Positions 33,681-42,596 of a stretch of DNA of 64,000 nucleotides are shown here, piece after piece. The notes below the pieces were generated by a model. It did no database searches. It was not told the DNA's origin and was given only the letters and a program-made list of their open reading frames with translations. The DNA is from JABDQZ01 sp050049775 (GTDB taxonomy: Bacteria; Pseudomonadota; Gammaproteobacteria; Chromatiales; Chromatiaceae): positions 1 through 64,000 of the forward strand of contig JASFVP010000005.1 in NCBI GenBank assembly GCA_050049775.1, given 5' to 3'. The position numbers and the translations under genes are program-made. Numbering within the stretch: the stretch's first letter is position 1; the number at the start of each line of letters is the position of its first letter.

Positions 33681-35212
33681 GCCTTCTTCTTGCAGCAACC
33701 GCCGGCGTTGAGGCGGCGACGCAGACAGCCACCGAGAGTCTGTACCTGCAATATTGCAGTGAATGCCATGCACCCACACGGCTGGGCGCCATGGGGCCTG
33801 CATTGCTGCCGGAAAACCTGCAACGCCTCAAACCCAAGCAGGCCGGCAAGGTCATAGCACAGGGCAGGGCAGCAACACAGATGCCGCCTTTTGCAGACCG
33901 CCTGACAGCGGCGCAGATCCAGTCACTGGTGGACTACATCTACACACCGCTCGCGTCGGTCCCCGACTGGGACATGGCGCAAATAAGCAGTAGTCACAAG
34001 ATTTTGATCCCGCCGGAGCAGCTGCCGGACAAACCGGTGCATGATGCCGACCCGATGAACATGTTTGTCGTGGTGGAGCTGGGTGATCATCATGCCACCA
34101 TCCTCGACGGTGACAGCTTCGAGCCCATCGTCCGCTTCAAGACACACTTTGCCTTGCATGGCGGACCCAAGTATTCACCGGACGGGCGTTTCGTTTATTT
34201 CGCCTCGCGCGACGGCTGGATCAGCAAGTTTGATATGTGGAGCCTGCAGATGGTGGCGGAAGTGCGCGCCGGTATAAATACGCGCAACCTGGCGGCATCC
34301 GGTGATGGCCGCTATCTGATGGTTGCCAACTACCTGCCACACAGCCTGGTGTTACTGGACGCTGTAGACCTTCACCCGATCAAGCTGATCCCGGTTGAAG
34401 ACGGCAAGGGCAACAGCTCGCGTGTTAGCGCCGTGTATGACGCGACACCGCGGCACAGTTTTGTCGCGGCGCTTAAGGACATCCCCGAGGTGTGGGAAAT
34501 TCACTACAGTGATAATCCATTGCCGGTCTACAACGGTCCGATGCACGATTACCGCATGGGCGAGGGTATAGCGCGCCAGAGCGGTGACTTCCCGGTGCGG
34601 CGCATTCAGCTCGACGATTACCTGGATGATTTTTTCTTTGATCAGTCCTACCGGCATCTGATTGGCGCCGCGCGCAATGGCAACAATGGCCAGGTAGTGA
34701 ATCTCGATGTCGGGCGCAAGATTGCCGAACTGGAACTGGATGGCCTGCCGCACCTGGGCTCGGGTATCACCTGGGAATATCAGGGACGCCCGGTGATGGC
34801 GACGCCAAACCTGAAGAAAGGCGAGGTCAGCGTCATCGACATGCAAAGCTGGAAAACCATCAAGCGCATCAAGACCGAAGGACCCGGGTTTTTCATGCGC
34901 AGTCATGAGAACACGCCTTATGCCTGGGTGGATGTGTTCTTCGGGCCGAACAGGGACAAGGTGCACATCATCGACAAGCGCACATTGGAGATCGTCAAGA
35001 CGCTGCAGCCGGAACCCGGCAAGACGGCCGCGCATGTCGAGTTCGACAAGGATGGCAAACATGCCTTGCTGAGCATCTGGGACATGGACGGGGCCGTGAT
35101 TGTCTATGATGCCGCCAGCCTGGAAGAGATCAAACGTCTGCCCATGGTCAAGCCATCAGGCAAGTACAACGTACACAACAAGATCACCCGTTCGGCTGGC
35201 ACCAGCCATTGA
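33656..35212 (+). CDS. nirN: NirN, cd1-like dihydro-heme d1 dehydrogenase
   Basis: The 518-residue product resembles NirS: signal peptide (to about residue 20), cytochrome c motif CSECHA near residue 34, and a d1-type propeller (SPDGRFVYFASRDGWISKFDMWS; SHENTPYAWVDVFFGPNRDKVHIID). In pseudomonads NirN forms the final double bond of heme d1 and hands it to NirS. It closes the nir operon. Its shorter N-terminal region, compared with NirS, and its position after nirJ support NirN over a second nitrite reductase. Confidence 0.94.
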   Translation: MVRFIHFLSLLLAATAGVEAATQTATESLYLQYCSECHAPTRLGAMGPALLPENLQRLKPKQAGKVIAQGRAATQMPPFADRLTAAQIQSLVDYIYTPLASVPDWDMAQISSSHKILIPPEQLPDKPVHDADPMNMFVVVELGDHHATILDGDSFEPIVRFKTHFALHGGPKYSPDGRFVYFASRDGWISKFDMWSLQMVAEVRAGINTRNLAASGDGRYLMVANYLPHSLVLLDAVDLHPIKLIPVEDGKGNSSRVSAVYDATPRHSFVAALKDIPEVWEIHYSDNPLPVYNGPMHDYRMGEGIARQSGDFPVRRIQLDDYLDDFFFDQSYRHLIGAARNGNNGQVVNLDVGRKIAELELDGLPHLGSGITWEYQGRPVMATPNLKKGEVSVIDMQSWKTIKRIKTEGPGFFMRSHENTPYAWVDVFFGPNRDKVHIIDKRTLEIVKTLQPEPGKTAAHVEFDKDGKHALLSIWDMDGAVIVYDAASLEEIKRLPMVKPSGKYNVHNKITRSAGTSH

Positions 35213-35223
35213 CTCCTGTACGG

Positions 35224-35245
35224 GGTTGGTTCTGAAGAGCCGACC
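35224..35245 (+). terminator. Hairpin at the end of the nir operon
   Basis: A 9-base-pair stem with G-U pairs (GGTTGGTTC with GAGCCGACC) and a TGAA loop lies 11 bases after the nirN stop. There is no T-run, so termination strength is doubtful. The next 150 bases hold the norC promoter. Confidence 0.45.
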
Positions 35246-35399
35246 TGCCTGAAAGGGAGCGTCCTCCATCATCGGTGTACATTCCCCAGCTATTTGATAG
35301 CGAAACGCGTGATTATCCGGCATGTCTGCGCGTTGAAAAATCAGTCAGTTTCTGCCAGCGCAGCCTTCTGCACACCAGATCTGAGGTTGCTGGCGATTC

Positions 35400-35413
35400 T
35401 TGATAAAAGTCAA
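35400..35413 (+). promoter_or_regulatory. FNR/Dnr box of the nor promoter
   Basis: TTGATAAAAGTCAA has one mismatch to the FNR-family consensus. Centre 35406.5 predicts a start point near 35448 and a 28-base leader to the norC ATG at 35476. Confidence 0.75.
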
Positions 35414-35475
35414 CGATCGATGTTGGTTATTGTTGTCAGATGATGGCTTCATATCTCACACAAGGGTCCATCGCA

Positions 35476-35907
35476 ATGGCTGAAACATTCACCAAGGATA
35501 TGGCGAGAAATATTTTTTACGGCGGAAGCCTGTTTTTTATTCTGCTGTTTCTCGCCCTTTCATACGACACCAACAGCGGCTTGCCGGAGCGCGATAACAG
35601 TCAGAACATTACTGAAAATGTTGCGCATGGAAAGCTTCTGTGGGAGGAAAATAACTGCATTGGTTGTCATACCTTGCTTGGCGAGGGTGCTTACTTTGCT
35701 CCTGAGCTTGGCAATGTCTACAAACGTCTCGGCAGCAAGGAAGCCATTATGGCTTTCATTAAAAGTCGTCCGGTCGAAGGCATACCCGGTCGACGCAGCA
35801 TGCCGCAGTTCAACTTTACAGACGAAGAGCTGGAGGCGATCGCCGATTTTCTGAAATACAGCTCGGAAATCAATACAGCCAACTGGCCACCCAATATTCA
35901 GGGTTAA
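35476..35907 (+). CDS. norC: NorC, cytochrome c subunit of nitric oxide reductase
   Basis: The 143-residue product has an N-terminal membrane anchor (about residues 11-29) and one heme motif, CIGCHTLLGEGAYFAPEL, the strongly conserved NorC signature. It passes electrons to NorB. ATG 35476 has AAGGG 9 bases upstream, so the ATG at 35440 is not used. norB follows after 15 bases. Confidence 0.97.
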   Translation: MAETFTKDMARNIFYGGSLFFILLFLALSYDTNSGLPERDNSQNITENVAHGKLLWEENNCIGCHTLLGEGAYFAPELGNVYKRLGSKEAIMAFIKSRPVEGIPGRRSMPQFNFTDEELEAIADFLKYSSEINTANWPPNIQG

Positions 35908-35922
35908 GCAGGAGAATACTTT

Positions 35923-37323
35923 ATGAAATATCAATCTCAAGCTGTGGCCAAGCCTTATTTTATTGCGGCGATTGGCCTGTTCGTTGGCCAGATATTGTTT
36001 GGCCTGGTTCTCGGACTACAGTACGTCATGGGTGACTTCCTGTTTCCGGAAATTCCTTTTAACGTGGCCCGTATGGTGCACACCAACCTGCTCATCGTCT
36101 GGTTGTTGTTCGGCTTTATGGGAGCTTCTTACTATCTGATTCCGGAAGAATCGGAGACCGAACTATTCAGCCCCAGGCTGGCGCTGTTGATGTTCTGGAT
36201 ATTCCTGGTTGCCGGTGCCCTGACAGTACTGGGCTATCTGATGGTGCCATATGCCACGCTGGCGCAGATGACCGGCAATGATTTATTGCCGACCATGGGG
36301 CGTGAGTTCCTGGAGCAACCGACCATCACCAAACTCGGCATCGTGGTTGTTGCCCTGGCTTTTCTGTTCAACATCGGTATGACCGTGTTGAAAGGTCGTA
36401 AGACGGCTGTCAGTCTGGTGCTACTGATCGGTCTGCTCGGTCTGGCCGTGCTGTTTCTTTTCTCGTTTTACAATCCGGACAATCTGGTCAAGGACAAGTT
36501 TTACTGGTGGTGGGTTGTGCACCTGTGGGTGGAAGGAGTCTGGGAGCTGATCCTGGGTTCAATTCTTGCTTTTGTGTTGATCAAGACCACCGGGGTTGAT
36601 CGTGAGATCATCGAGAAATGGTTGTATGTCATCATCGCTATGACGCTGATCACCGGCATTATCGGTACCGGTCACCACTACTACTGGATCGGTACGCCGG
36701 ATTACTGGCAATGGTGGGGCTCGATATTCTCAGCCATGGAGCCGATTCCATTCTTCATGATGACCATTTTTGCCTTCAATATGGTCAACAAGCGTCGCCG
36801 TAATCATCCCAATCAGGCCGCTGTGCTGTGGGCCCTGGGTACTGCGGTGATGGCTTTCCTTGGTGCGGGCGTATGGGGTTTTATGCATACACTGGCTCCG
36901 GTCAACTATTACACGCATGGTACGCAAATCACTGCAGCCCATGGCCACATGGCCTTCTATGGCGCTTATGTCATGATTGTGCTGACCATGATCTCGTATG
37001 CCATGCCGATGCTGCGTGGTCGTGAGGCGGCCAACAGCAACCGTTCACAGGTAATGGAAATGTGGTCTTTCTGGTTGATGACGGTGGCCATGGTATTCAT
37101 TACCTTGTTCCTGACCGGTGCAGGCATTTTGCAAACCTGGCTACAGCGCTATTCCGAAACTCCACAACCGTTCATGGTCGTGCAGGATCAGATTTCCCTG
37201 TTTTACTGGATGCGTGAAGTGGCCGGCCTGGTCTTCCTGGTCGGTCTGGTCGTCTATGTCGCCAGCTTCTTTATCGGTGGGAAAGAAGCAACAATCGAGT
37301 CCAAAGCGAGCGCTTCCGGTTAG
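35923..37323 (+). CDS. norB: NorB, catalytic subunit of nitric oxide reductase
   Basis: NorB reduces two NO to N2O at a heme b3/non-heme iron centre. The 466-residue protein has 12 membrane helices and the expected metal ligands: HTNLLIVWLLFG (low-spin heme His), HLWVEGVWE, GTGHHYYWIG (FeB histidines) and THGTQITAAHGHMAFYGAYV. It is the cytochrome-c-dependent type, since norC precedes it and there is no quinol-oxidising N-terminal extension. GGAG precedes the ATG. Confidence 0.98.
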   Translation: MKYQSQAVAKPYFIAAIGLFVGQILFGLVLGLQYVMGDFLFPEIPFNVARMVHTNLLIVWLLFGFMGASYYLIPEESETELFSPRLALLMFWIFLVAGALTVLGYLMVPYATLAQMTGNDLLPTMGREFLEQPTITKLGIVVVALAFLFNIGMTVLKGRKTAVSLVLLIGLLGLAVLFLFSFYNPDNLVKDKFYWWWVVHLWVEGVWELILGSILAFVLIKTTGVDREIIEKWLYVIIAMTLITGIIGTGHHYYWIGTPDYWQWWGSIFSAMEPIPFFMMTIFAFNMVNKRRRNHPNQAAVLWALGTAVMAFLGAGVWGFMHTLAPVNYYTHGTQITAAHGHMAFYGAYVMIVLTMISYAMPMLRGREAANSNRSQVMEMWSFWLMTVAMVFITLFLTGAGILQTWLQRYSETPQPFMVVQDQISLFYWMREVAGLVFLVGLVVYVASFFIGGKEATIESKASASG

Positions 37324-37376
37324 TCCGAAGCGTGGTTGAAAACGATCGGTGTATTTTTCGCCGGTCGTTCTTTTTT

Positions 37377-37940
37377 ATGACAAACAATCGTTACCCGCCA
37401 GGTGATCTGGCAATATGGATTTTCATCCTGGCCGAGTTACTGGTATTTGCGGTCTTTTTTGCTTCCTATGCATTTACCCGTGCCGCGCATGTCGAGATGT
37501 TTAATCTGTATCAGCAGTCACTGGACAGAAACGCTGCCCTGATCAATACGCTGGCATTGATTACAGCCAGCTATTTTGTGGTTCGCGCAGTTGCGGCGAT
37601 CCGTGAAGGCAAGCAGGATGTTTGCGTGAAATGGCTGTGGGCCGCAATTGCCATGGGCCTGCTGTTTTTGGTGGTCAAGTCGGTCGAATATTCACATCAT
37701 TATTCGGCAGGCATCAATCTCAGGACCAACCTGTTTTACATGTTTTATTTTTCACTGACATTTTTTCATTTTATGCACGTGATTCTGGGTATGGTGATCT
37801 TGACAGCAGTTGCAATCAAGGCGAAGCGGGGCGGCTACAGTCCCGCCGAACATACTGGCGTGGAAACCGGCGCCAGCTACTGGCACATGGTTGACCTGGT
37901 GTGGGTGATCCTGTTTCCACTGGTCTATGTGATGAGGTGA
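37377..37940 (+). CDS. norE: NorE, cytochrome oxidase subunit III-like protein
   Basis: The 187-residue protein has five membrane helices and the subunit III-like pattern DLAIWIFILAELLVFAVFFASYAF, VKSVEYSHHYSAG and FFHFMHVILGMVIL. NorE is an accessory protein for NorCB activity in denitrifiers. ATG 37377 is preferred because it begins the subunit III motif; a ribosome-binding site is not obvious (only T-rich sequence upstream). norF follows after 4 bases. Confidence 0.88.
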   Translation: MTNNRYPPGDLAIWIFILAELLVFAVFFASYAFTRAAHVEMFNLYQQSLDRNAALINTLALITASYFVVRAVAAIREGKQDVCVKWLWAAIAMGLLFLVVKSVEYSHHYSAGINLRTNLFYMFYFSLTFFHFMHVILGMVILTAVAIKAKRGGYSPAEHTGVETGASYWHMVDLVWVILFPLVYVMR

Positions 37941-37944
37941 AAGC

Positions 37945-38208
37945 ATGTCGCGGAGAACTCCGAAAATGCGCGCCTGTACCATTGTCTATCTTGTGCTTAT
38001 GGTTTTAACGCTGGTGACATGGCTGGTCGCCAATACCGGTCTGGCCGGCTTGTCCATATCCCTGAGTGTGCTGGCGCTGTCCCTGTTCAAGGGACAACTC
38101 ATCGGTGATTATTTCATGGGGCTGAAAACAGTTTCGTCAGGCTGGCGCTGGGTTATCGCTGTCTGGTTATTGATACCCGGCGGCTTGATCGCGTACGCCT
38201 ATACTTGA
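37945..38208 (+). CDS. norF: NorF, small membrane protein (subunit IV-like)
   Basis: The 87-residue protein has three membrane helices and the motif LFKGQLIGDYFMGLKTVSSGWRW, characteristic of the NorF/cytochrome oxidase subunit IV-like group. It supports NO reductase assembly or activity with NorE. It stands between norE and norQ. Confidence 0.85.
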   Translation: MSRRTPKMRACTIVYLVLMVLTLVTWLVANTGLAGLSISLSVLALSLFKGQLIGDYFMGLKTVSSGWRWVIAVWLLIPGGLIAYAYT

Positions 38209-38222
38209 GGAGAGTCTGGCTG

Positions 38223-39050
38223 ATGAACAATCCGATGCAACAGGAAATCACACAATCCGACGAAGGGCTGCCTTTTTACCTGCCGCAAGCCAATGAGGTG
38301 CAGCTGTTCGAGCATGCCTGGCGCAACCGCTTACCAGTCATGATCAAGGGGCCGACCGGCTGTGGCAAAACCCGTTTTATCGAGCACATGGCGGCCAGAT
38401 TGGGACGGGGTTTATACACGGTTGCCTGCCATGATGATCTGACGGCTGCCGATCTTGTTGGCCGGCATCTGATTCATGATGGCGGTACCGTCTGGACGGA
38501 CGGACCATTAACCCGGTCGGTCAGGGAAGCCGCAATCTGCTACCTGGATGAAATTGTAGAGGCTCGCAAGGACACGACCGTGGTACTGCATCCACTGACG
38601 GATGACCGGCGCATCCTGCCGATTGAGCGCACCGGCGAGATACTGAAGGCGCCCGATGAGTTCATGCTGGTGGTTTCTTACAATCCGGGCTACCAGAACC
38701 TGTTAAAGGGTATGAAGCCTTCGACACGTCAACGCTTTGTTGCGATCTCTTTTGACTATCATCGTCCCGAGTTGGAAACGGAAATACTGGTGAATGAAAC
38801 GGCGATCGGTTTTGATACGGCCTCGCAACTGGTCAGGCTGGCCAATTCCTTGCGCGCCTTGAAGGATTATGATCTCGAAGAAGCGGCATCAACCCGTTTG
38901 CTGGTCTATGCGGCGGCGTTGATTGTGGATGGCTTCCCGCTACTGGATGCCTGCCGTGCGGCGATTGTCGAGCCGCTAACGGATGACGATGAAACAATTG
39001 CCGCATTGATGGAGATTGTTGATGCCCATTTCGGAACAGACGGAAGCTGA
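38223..39050 (+). CDS. norQ: NorQ, MoxR-type AAA+ ATPase
   Basis: NorQ works with NorD to insert the non-heme iron into NorB. The 275-residue product has Walker A GPTGCGKTR, Walker B ICYLDEIVEA, and the sensor region LVVSYNPGYQNLLKGMKPSTRQRF of the CbbQ/NirQ/NorQ group. ATG 38223 has GAGGAGAG 8 bases upstream; an in-frame TTG at 38205 is unlikely. Two unrelated membrane genes separate it from norD, where other organisms have norQ and norD adjacent. Confidence 0.95.
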   Translation: MNNPMQQEITQSDEGLPFYLPQANEVQLFEHAWRNRLPVMIKGPTGCGKTRFIEHMAARLGRGLYTVACHDDLTAADLVGRHLIHDGGTVWTDGPLTRSVREAAICYLDEIVEARKDTTVVLHPLTDDRRILPIERTGEILKAPDEFMLVVSYNPGYQNLLKGMKPSTRQRFVAISFDYHRPELETEILVNETAIGFDTASQLVRLANSLRALKDYDLEEAASTRLLVYAAALIVDGFPLLDACRAAIVEPLTDDDETIAALMEIVDAHFGTDGS

Positions 39051-39441
39051 CCAATCCCGGCAGAGCGCCACGGATTTCCTGGCAGTCGCGGCAGAGGTGC
39101 TGTATCTCGTGAATCTGCTGCTGTTGCCTGTCATCGCATTTATTATCCTGCTGTTAATGTTCTTCCTGCGCAAGGATACCGCCAGTGTACTGGCGCGATC
39201 ACATATGAAGCAGGCGGTCATCACCAGTTTATGGGCGGCGGCATTGCTGGTGATCGTCAACGGCATTATCCTGCTGGTGGGCGGCTACCATGGGCCCTAT
39301 GTCTGGATGACCGTGATTATTTATTTCACACTGGGACACTCCAGCTTTATCCTGCTCGGCGTAATCGGCCTGATCAAGGCCCTGGCGGGGCAGTATTGGC
39401 AATACCCGCTGGTCGGTTGTCCACCTGCTGACAAACACTGA
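39022..39441 (+). CDS. Small membrane protein within the nor operon, unknown function
   Basis: The 139-residue product has three predicted membrane helices (LLLPVIAFIILLLMFFL; VITSLWAAALLVIVNGIILLVGG; VIIYFTLGHSSFILLGVIGLIKAL) and the pattern of DUF4870-like proteins. It overlaps norQ by 29 bases, with GGAG 7 bases before ATG 39022. It lies directly before a membrane ferredoxin gene. I know no defined function; co-expression with NorCB assembly factors is the only clue. Confidence 0.78.
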   Translation: MPISEQTEADQSRQSATDFLAVAAEVLYLVNLLLLPVIAFIILLLMFFLRKDTASVLARSHMKQAVITSLWAAALLVIVNGIILLVGGYHGPYVWMTVIIYFTLGHSSFILLGVIGLIKALAGQYWQYPLVGCPPADKH

Positions 39442-39442
39442 A

Positions 39443-40381
39443 ATGCGTCTGCCGTTGCAAATAACACGTGCATGGACACAGACAGCATTCTTTCTGCTGT
39501 TCCTGCTCGCGCCAGTGCTGGACATCTTCAGGCTGGATCTGAATCTCGGGCACTTCATCCTGTTCGGTCACGCATGGACGCTGGATCTGGCGGATTTCCA
39601 GCGCGGCAATATGAGCAGTCTGCAGGCAGTCGGCAACCTGTTTCTGTATGTTTTTGTACCGCTGCTGGTTCTGGTTGCCGGTTTCATTCTGGTCGCCCGA
39701 CGCTGGGGAAGACTGTATTGCGGCTGGTTGTGTCCGCATTTTTCCGTGGTGGAAGTCGTGAACCGTCTGATGTTTCGTGCCAGTGGTAAACCCGACTTAT
39801 GGGAAGCCAAACCCCTGCCGGCTTTGCAGGCGGATGGTACGCAAGTCCATGCCGACAAACGTTACTGGCTTGTCACCATTCCGCTGATCGTTTTTTTTGC
39901 CTTCACCTGGGCAGTCGGGTTGCTCACCTATTTATTACCTCCGGCGGAAATTTATAGCAATCTTGTCAGCGCCAGTTTGACACGCAACCAGTTTATTTTT
40001 ATCGCTGTTGCGACAGGCCTGTTCAGCATTGAGTTTACCTTTGCCCGCCATCTGTTTTGCCGTTATGCCTGCGCAGTGGGCTTTTTCCAGAGTCTGGCCT
40101 GGATGTCCAATCGCAAGGCGATGGTCGTATCTTTTGATGCGCCGCGCGGCGGCCTGTGCCAGTCATGTAACAACGCCTGTGACAACCAGTGTCCGATGCG
40201 CCTGCAGCCACGCATCATCAAGCGCAAGATGTTCAATTGCACCCAATGTGGTGAGTGCATTGCCGCTTGCCGGCAAAAGCAGGGTGACGATAACACCTTG
40301 CTGAAATGGGTATCCGGCGATCTTGCCAGCAAGCTGTCGGATCCACCGGTGGAGATTACTGTGAAACGGGATGAACGTTAA
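39443..40381 (+). CDS. Membrane-bound polyferredoxin (NapH/CcoG-like) in the nor operon
   Basis: The 312-residue protein has about five membrane helices and cysteine motifs GRLYCGWLCPHFSVVEVVN and RHLFCRYACAVGFFQSLAW. Two ferredoxin clusters follow at the C-terminus (CQSCNNACDNQCPM and CTQCGECIAACRQKQG). NapH and CcoG relatives move electrons or handle metals for oxidase and reductase assembly. A quinol-linked electron supply or copper/iron handling for NO reductase is possible. Its stop shares one base with the norD start. Confidence 0.85.
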   Translation: MRLPLQITRAWTQTAFFLLFLLAPVLDIFRLDLNLGHFILFGHAWTLDLADFQRGNMSSLQAVGNLFLYVFVPLLVLVAGFILVARRWGRLYCGWLCPHFSVVEVVNRLMFRASGKPDLWEAKPLPALQADGTQVHADKRYWLVTIPLIVFFAFTWAVGLLTYLLPPAEIYSNLVSASLTRNQFIFIAVATGLFSIEFTFARHLFCRYACAVGFFQSLAWMSNRKAMVVSFDAPRGGLCQSCNNACDNQCPMRLQPRIIKRKMFNCTQCGECIAACRQKQGDDNTLLKWVSGDLASKLSDPPVEITVKRDER

Positions 40382-42234
40382 TGGAAGAACAGGTCGGACA
40401 ATTCTGGCACCGTTTCATCACCCGGCTGGCTGATGCGACTCATGCCGATGCGCGTGTCCGCCTTGCGGATGTCAAGCACCGTCTGGCGATCTATTTCCGG
40501 GCGTTGGGCGGTGATGCGGGCTTGCAGATTGATATTGCCGACAACAGTCAGATCAAGGTCCGGCGCAGTTGGTTACAACGCATTGCCGGTAGCGGTAAAA
40601 AAGTCCAGCACTCCTGGCGTGATGACAGCGCTCTACGTATGCCGGCAGAGATCGCCTGGTTTGACGCAGCGCAGCTGAACCGTGACCTGTATTACTGGCT
40701 GGCGGCACTTGCTGCTGTTGCCGGATCGTCCGGTGACATGAACTGGTTACTGCACAATCAGTTATCCACCATGGCCACATTGCAACAGTACCCGGGTCTA
40801 AAAAAACGTTATGTACGCCTGGTGGCGGCCCACATTGAACAAAGGCCGGATCCGGCAGGGCTGCCAGCTGAAGAGCAGGCCATTGAGTCCCAGATTCGCC
40901 AGGCATTGCAACATCCCGGCAGCGTGCAGGATGTTAGCGTTCTAGAGTTGGAAACCAGCTACGATTTTCACCCTGTGCCTTTGTGGTTGCTGCATAAGTC
41001 GGCCTCTGCTTCGAATTACTCGTGGAGCGATGATGATGCTGAGCAGGCGGCCGATCTTGCCAAGGTGAACAGCCGCGAACTGGAAGATGTTGGCAAACGC
41101 CAGGCGGAGCAGGCGGAGGAACCGGAAGACAATCGTGGCCTGATTACCATCCGCATGGAAAATATCCTGACCACCGGTGAATTTATCAATCTCGACCGTG
41201 GCAATGAGGAAGAAGACGACCTGGATCAGGCCGAATCTGTCGCCAGGGATCTGGATAAAATAACGCTAAGCCGCAACAGAAAAAGCCTTGGTTCAAGGTT
41301 GAAGTTCGATCTCGACCTGCCTTCCGTGTCGGAAGACGATGTGGTGTTGCAGGAGGGGTTACTACTGCCCGAATGGGACTGGAAAAAACAGCAGATGATT
41401 GCAGACTGTTGCCGGGTCGTCGAGCTGGTGTCACGCGGTGATGAAAGCGCGGAATTGCCACAGCATTTATCCCGGCCGGCCAAACGTCTACGTAACCAGT
41501 TCCAGGCACTGGCGCCAGCCAGGGTCTGGCAGCCACGCCAGCAGGATGGGCCAGAGATCGACCTGGATGCCTATTTGCGTTATATGTCGGACCGACGGGC
41601 GGGTCATGATGCAGGTGCGGATCGTCTCTATCGTGAATTGCGCCGGGGCGCACGTGATCTTTCCTGTTTGCTGCTGGCCGATCTTTCACTTTCCACCGAT
41701 AGCTGGATTGATGATCATCATCGTATCATCGATGTTATTCGCGACAGCCTGTACCTGTTTGCTGAAAGTCTGCATGCGACTGGCGACCGTTTTTCCATGT
41801 ACGGTTTTTCATCACGCAAACGCGACCCGATCCGTCTGCACAGGCTGAAGGACTTTGCCGAAAACTACAATGGCGAAATACGCGGACGCATCGCGCAAAT
41901 CGCACCTGGCTACTACACACGTCTTGGCGCCGGCATCCGCTTTGCTACGGAGAAATTGTTGCTGCAATCCGAAGGCAGGCGACTGTTGCTGATTCTGACA
42001 GACGGAAAACCCAATGACCTGGACAAATACGAAGGCCGGTTCGGTATTGAAGATACTCGCCAGGCCGTACTGGCCGCCAGGCGCGCCGGCCTGCAACCTT
42101 TCTGTGTCACGATAGACAGGAAAGGCAACGAATATTTGCCACACCTGTTCGGATCAAATGGCTATGTGGTAATCAAGCGACCAACCGAGTTACCGAAAAA
42201 ATTGCCACTGCTGTACGCGAAATTATCGGCTTGA
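40381..42234 (+). CDS. norD: NorD, von Willebrand A-domain NO reductase activation protein
   Basis: The 617-residue protein ends with a VWA domain containing the metal-ion site DLSLSTDSW and TDGKPNDLDKYEG. The middle holds an acidic, low-complexity stretch (about residues 215-290), as usual in NorD/CbbO proteins. With NorQ it forms a MoxR-VWA machine that activates NorB. It is the last gene of the nor operon; AT-rich sequence begins right after it. Confidence 0.95.
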   Translation: MEEQVGQFWHRFITRLADATHADARVRLADVKHRLAIYFRALGGDAGLQIDIADNSQIKVRRSWLQRIAGSGKKVQHSWRDDSALRMPAEIAWFDAAQLNRDLYYWLAALAAVAGSSGDMNWLLHNQLSTMATLQQYPGLKKRYVRLVAAHIEQRPDPAGLPAEEQAIESQIRQALQHPGSVQDVSVLELETSYDFHPVPLWLLHKSASASNYSWSDDDAEQAADLAKVNSRELEDVGKRQAEQAEEPEDNRGLITIRMENILTTGEFINLDRGNEEEDDLDQAESVARDLDKITLSRNRKSLGSRLKFDLDLPSVSEDDVVLQEGLLLPEWDWKKQQMIADCCRVVELVSRGDESAELPQHLSRPAKRLRNQFQALAPARVWQPRQQDGPEIDLDAYLRYMSDRRAGHDAGADRLYRELRRGARDLSCLLLADLSLSTDSWIDDHHRIIDVIRDSLYLFAESLHATGDRFSMYGFSSRKRDPIRLHRLKDFAENYNGEIRGRIAQIAPGYYTRLGAGIRFATEKLLLQSEGRRLLLILTDGKPNDLDKYEGRFGIEDTRQAVLAARRAGLQPFCVTIDRKGNEYLPHLFGSNGYVVIKRPTELPKKLPLLYAKLSA

Positions 42235-42536
42235 TTACAATGGTATTCGTGGCTTGCTATCGAAATATCCTCACTGCAGGCTGTTGTGTTGGTAATTAAA
42301 AATGGTCAGAAGTTGATTTTAAAAAGCGTACAGCAAGTCTTGGCATAACGAAAAATGGAAAGTCCCGTTTACTACCACTTACACAACCAGTGAAGAGAGG
42401 ATGCGATTTTCACTTTTATTCTCTCAGGGGCAAGTCCAGATTAGGTAGGGGCTATATCAATTACTTTCTGTCAGTTTTTTTTACACGCTATTGTTTAGTG
42501 ATTTTTAAACTTTTGATTAGTAACATAAAATTAGCA
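42235..42536. other. AT-rich non-coding gap after norD
   Basis: About 300 bases with no supported gene. An open frame starting at 42390 runs into the next gene, but its first 69 codons look non-coding and precede a proper ribosome-binding site and signal peptide at 42597. I see no clear terminator for the nor operon. Confidence 0.5.
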
Positions 42537-42552
42537 TGGCATGATCTGTGCT
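42537..42552 (+). promoter_or_regulatory. Sigma54 (RpoN) -24/-12 promoter for the PEP-CTERM gene
   Basis: TGGCATGATCTGTGCT fits the consensus TGGCACG-N4-TTGCW: GG and GC are exactly 10 bases apart and only two positions depart. The predicted start point near 42563 gives a leader of about 35 bases to the ATG at 42597. PEP-CTERM genes are known to be under RpoN and the PrsK/PrsR system in several bacteria. Confidence 0.7.
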
Positions 42553-42596
42553 TTGTGGCTTGTATTGTAAAGTTTATAGTTAAGGAAAAAGGAAAA

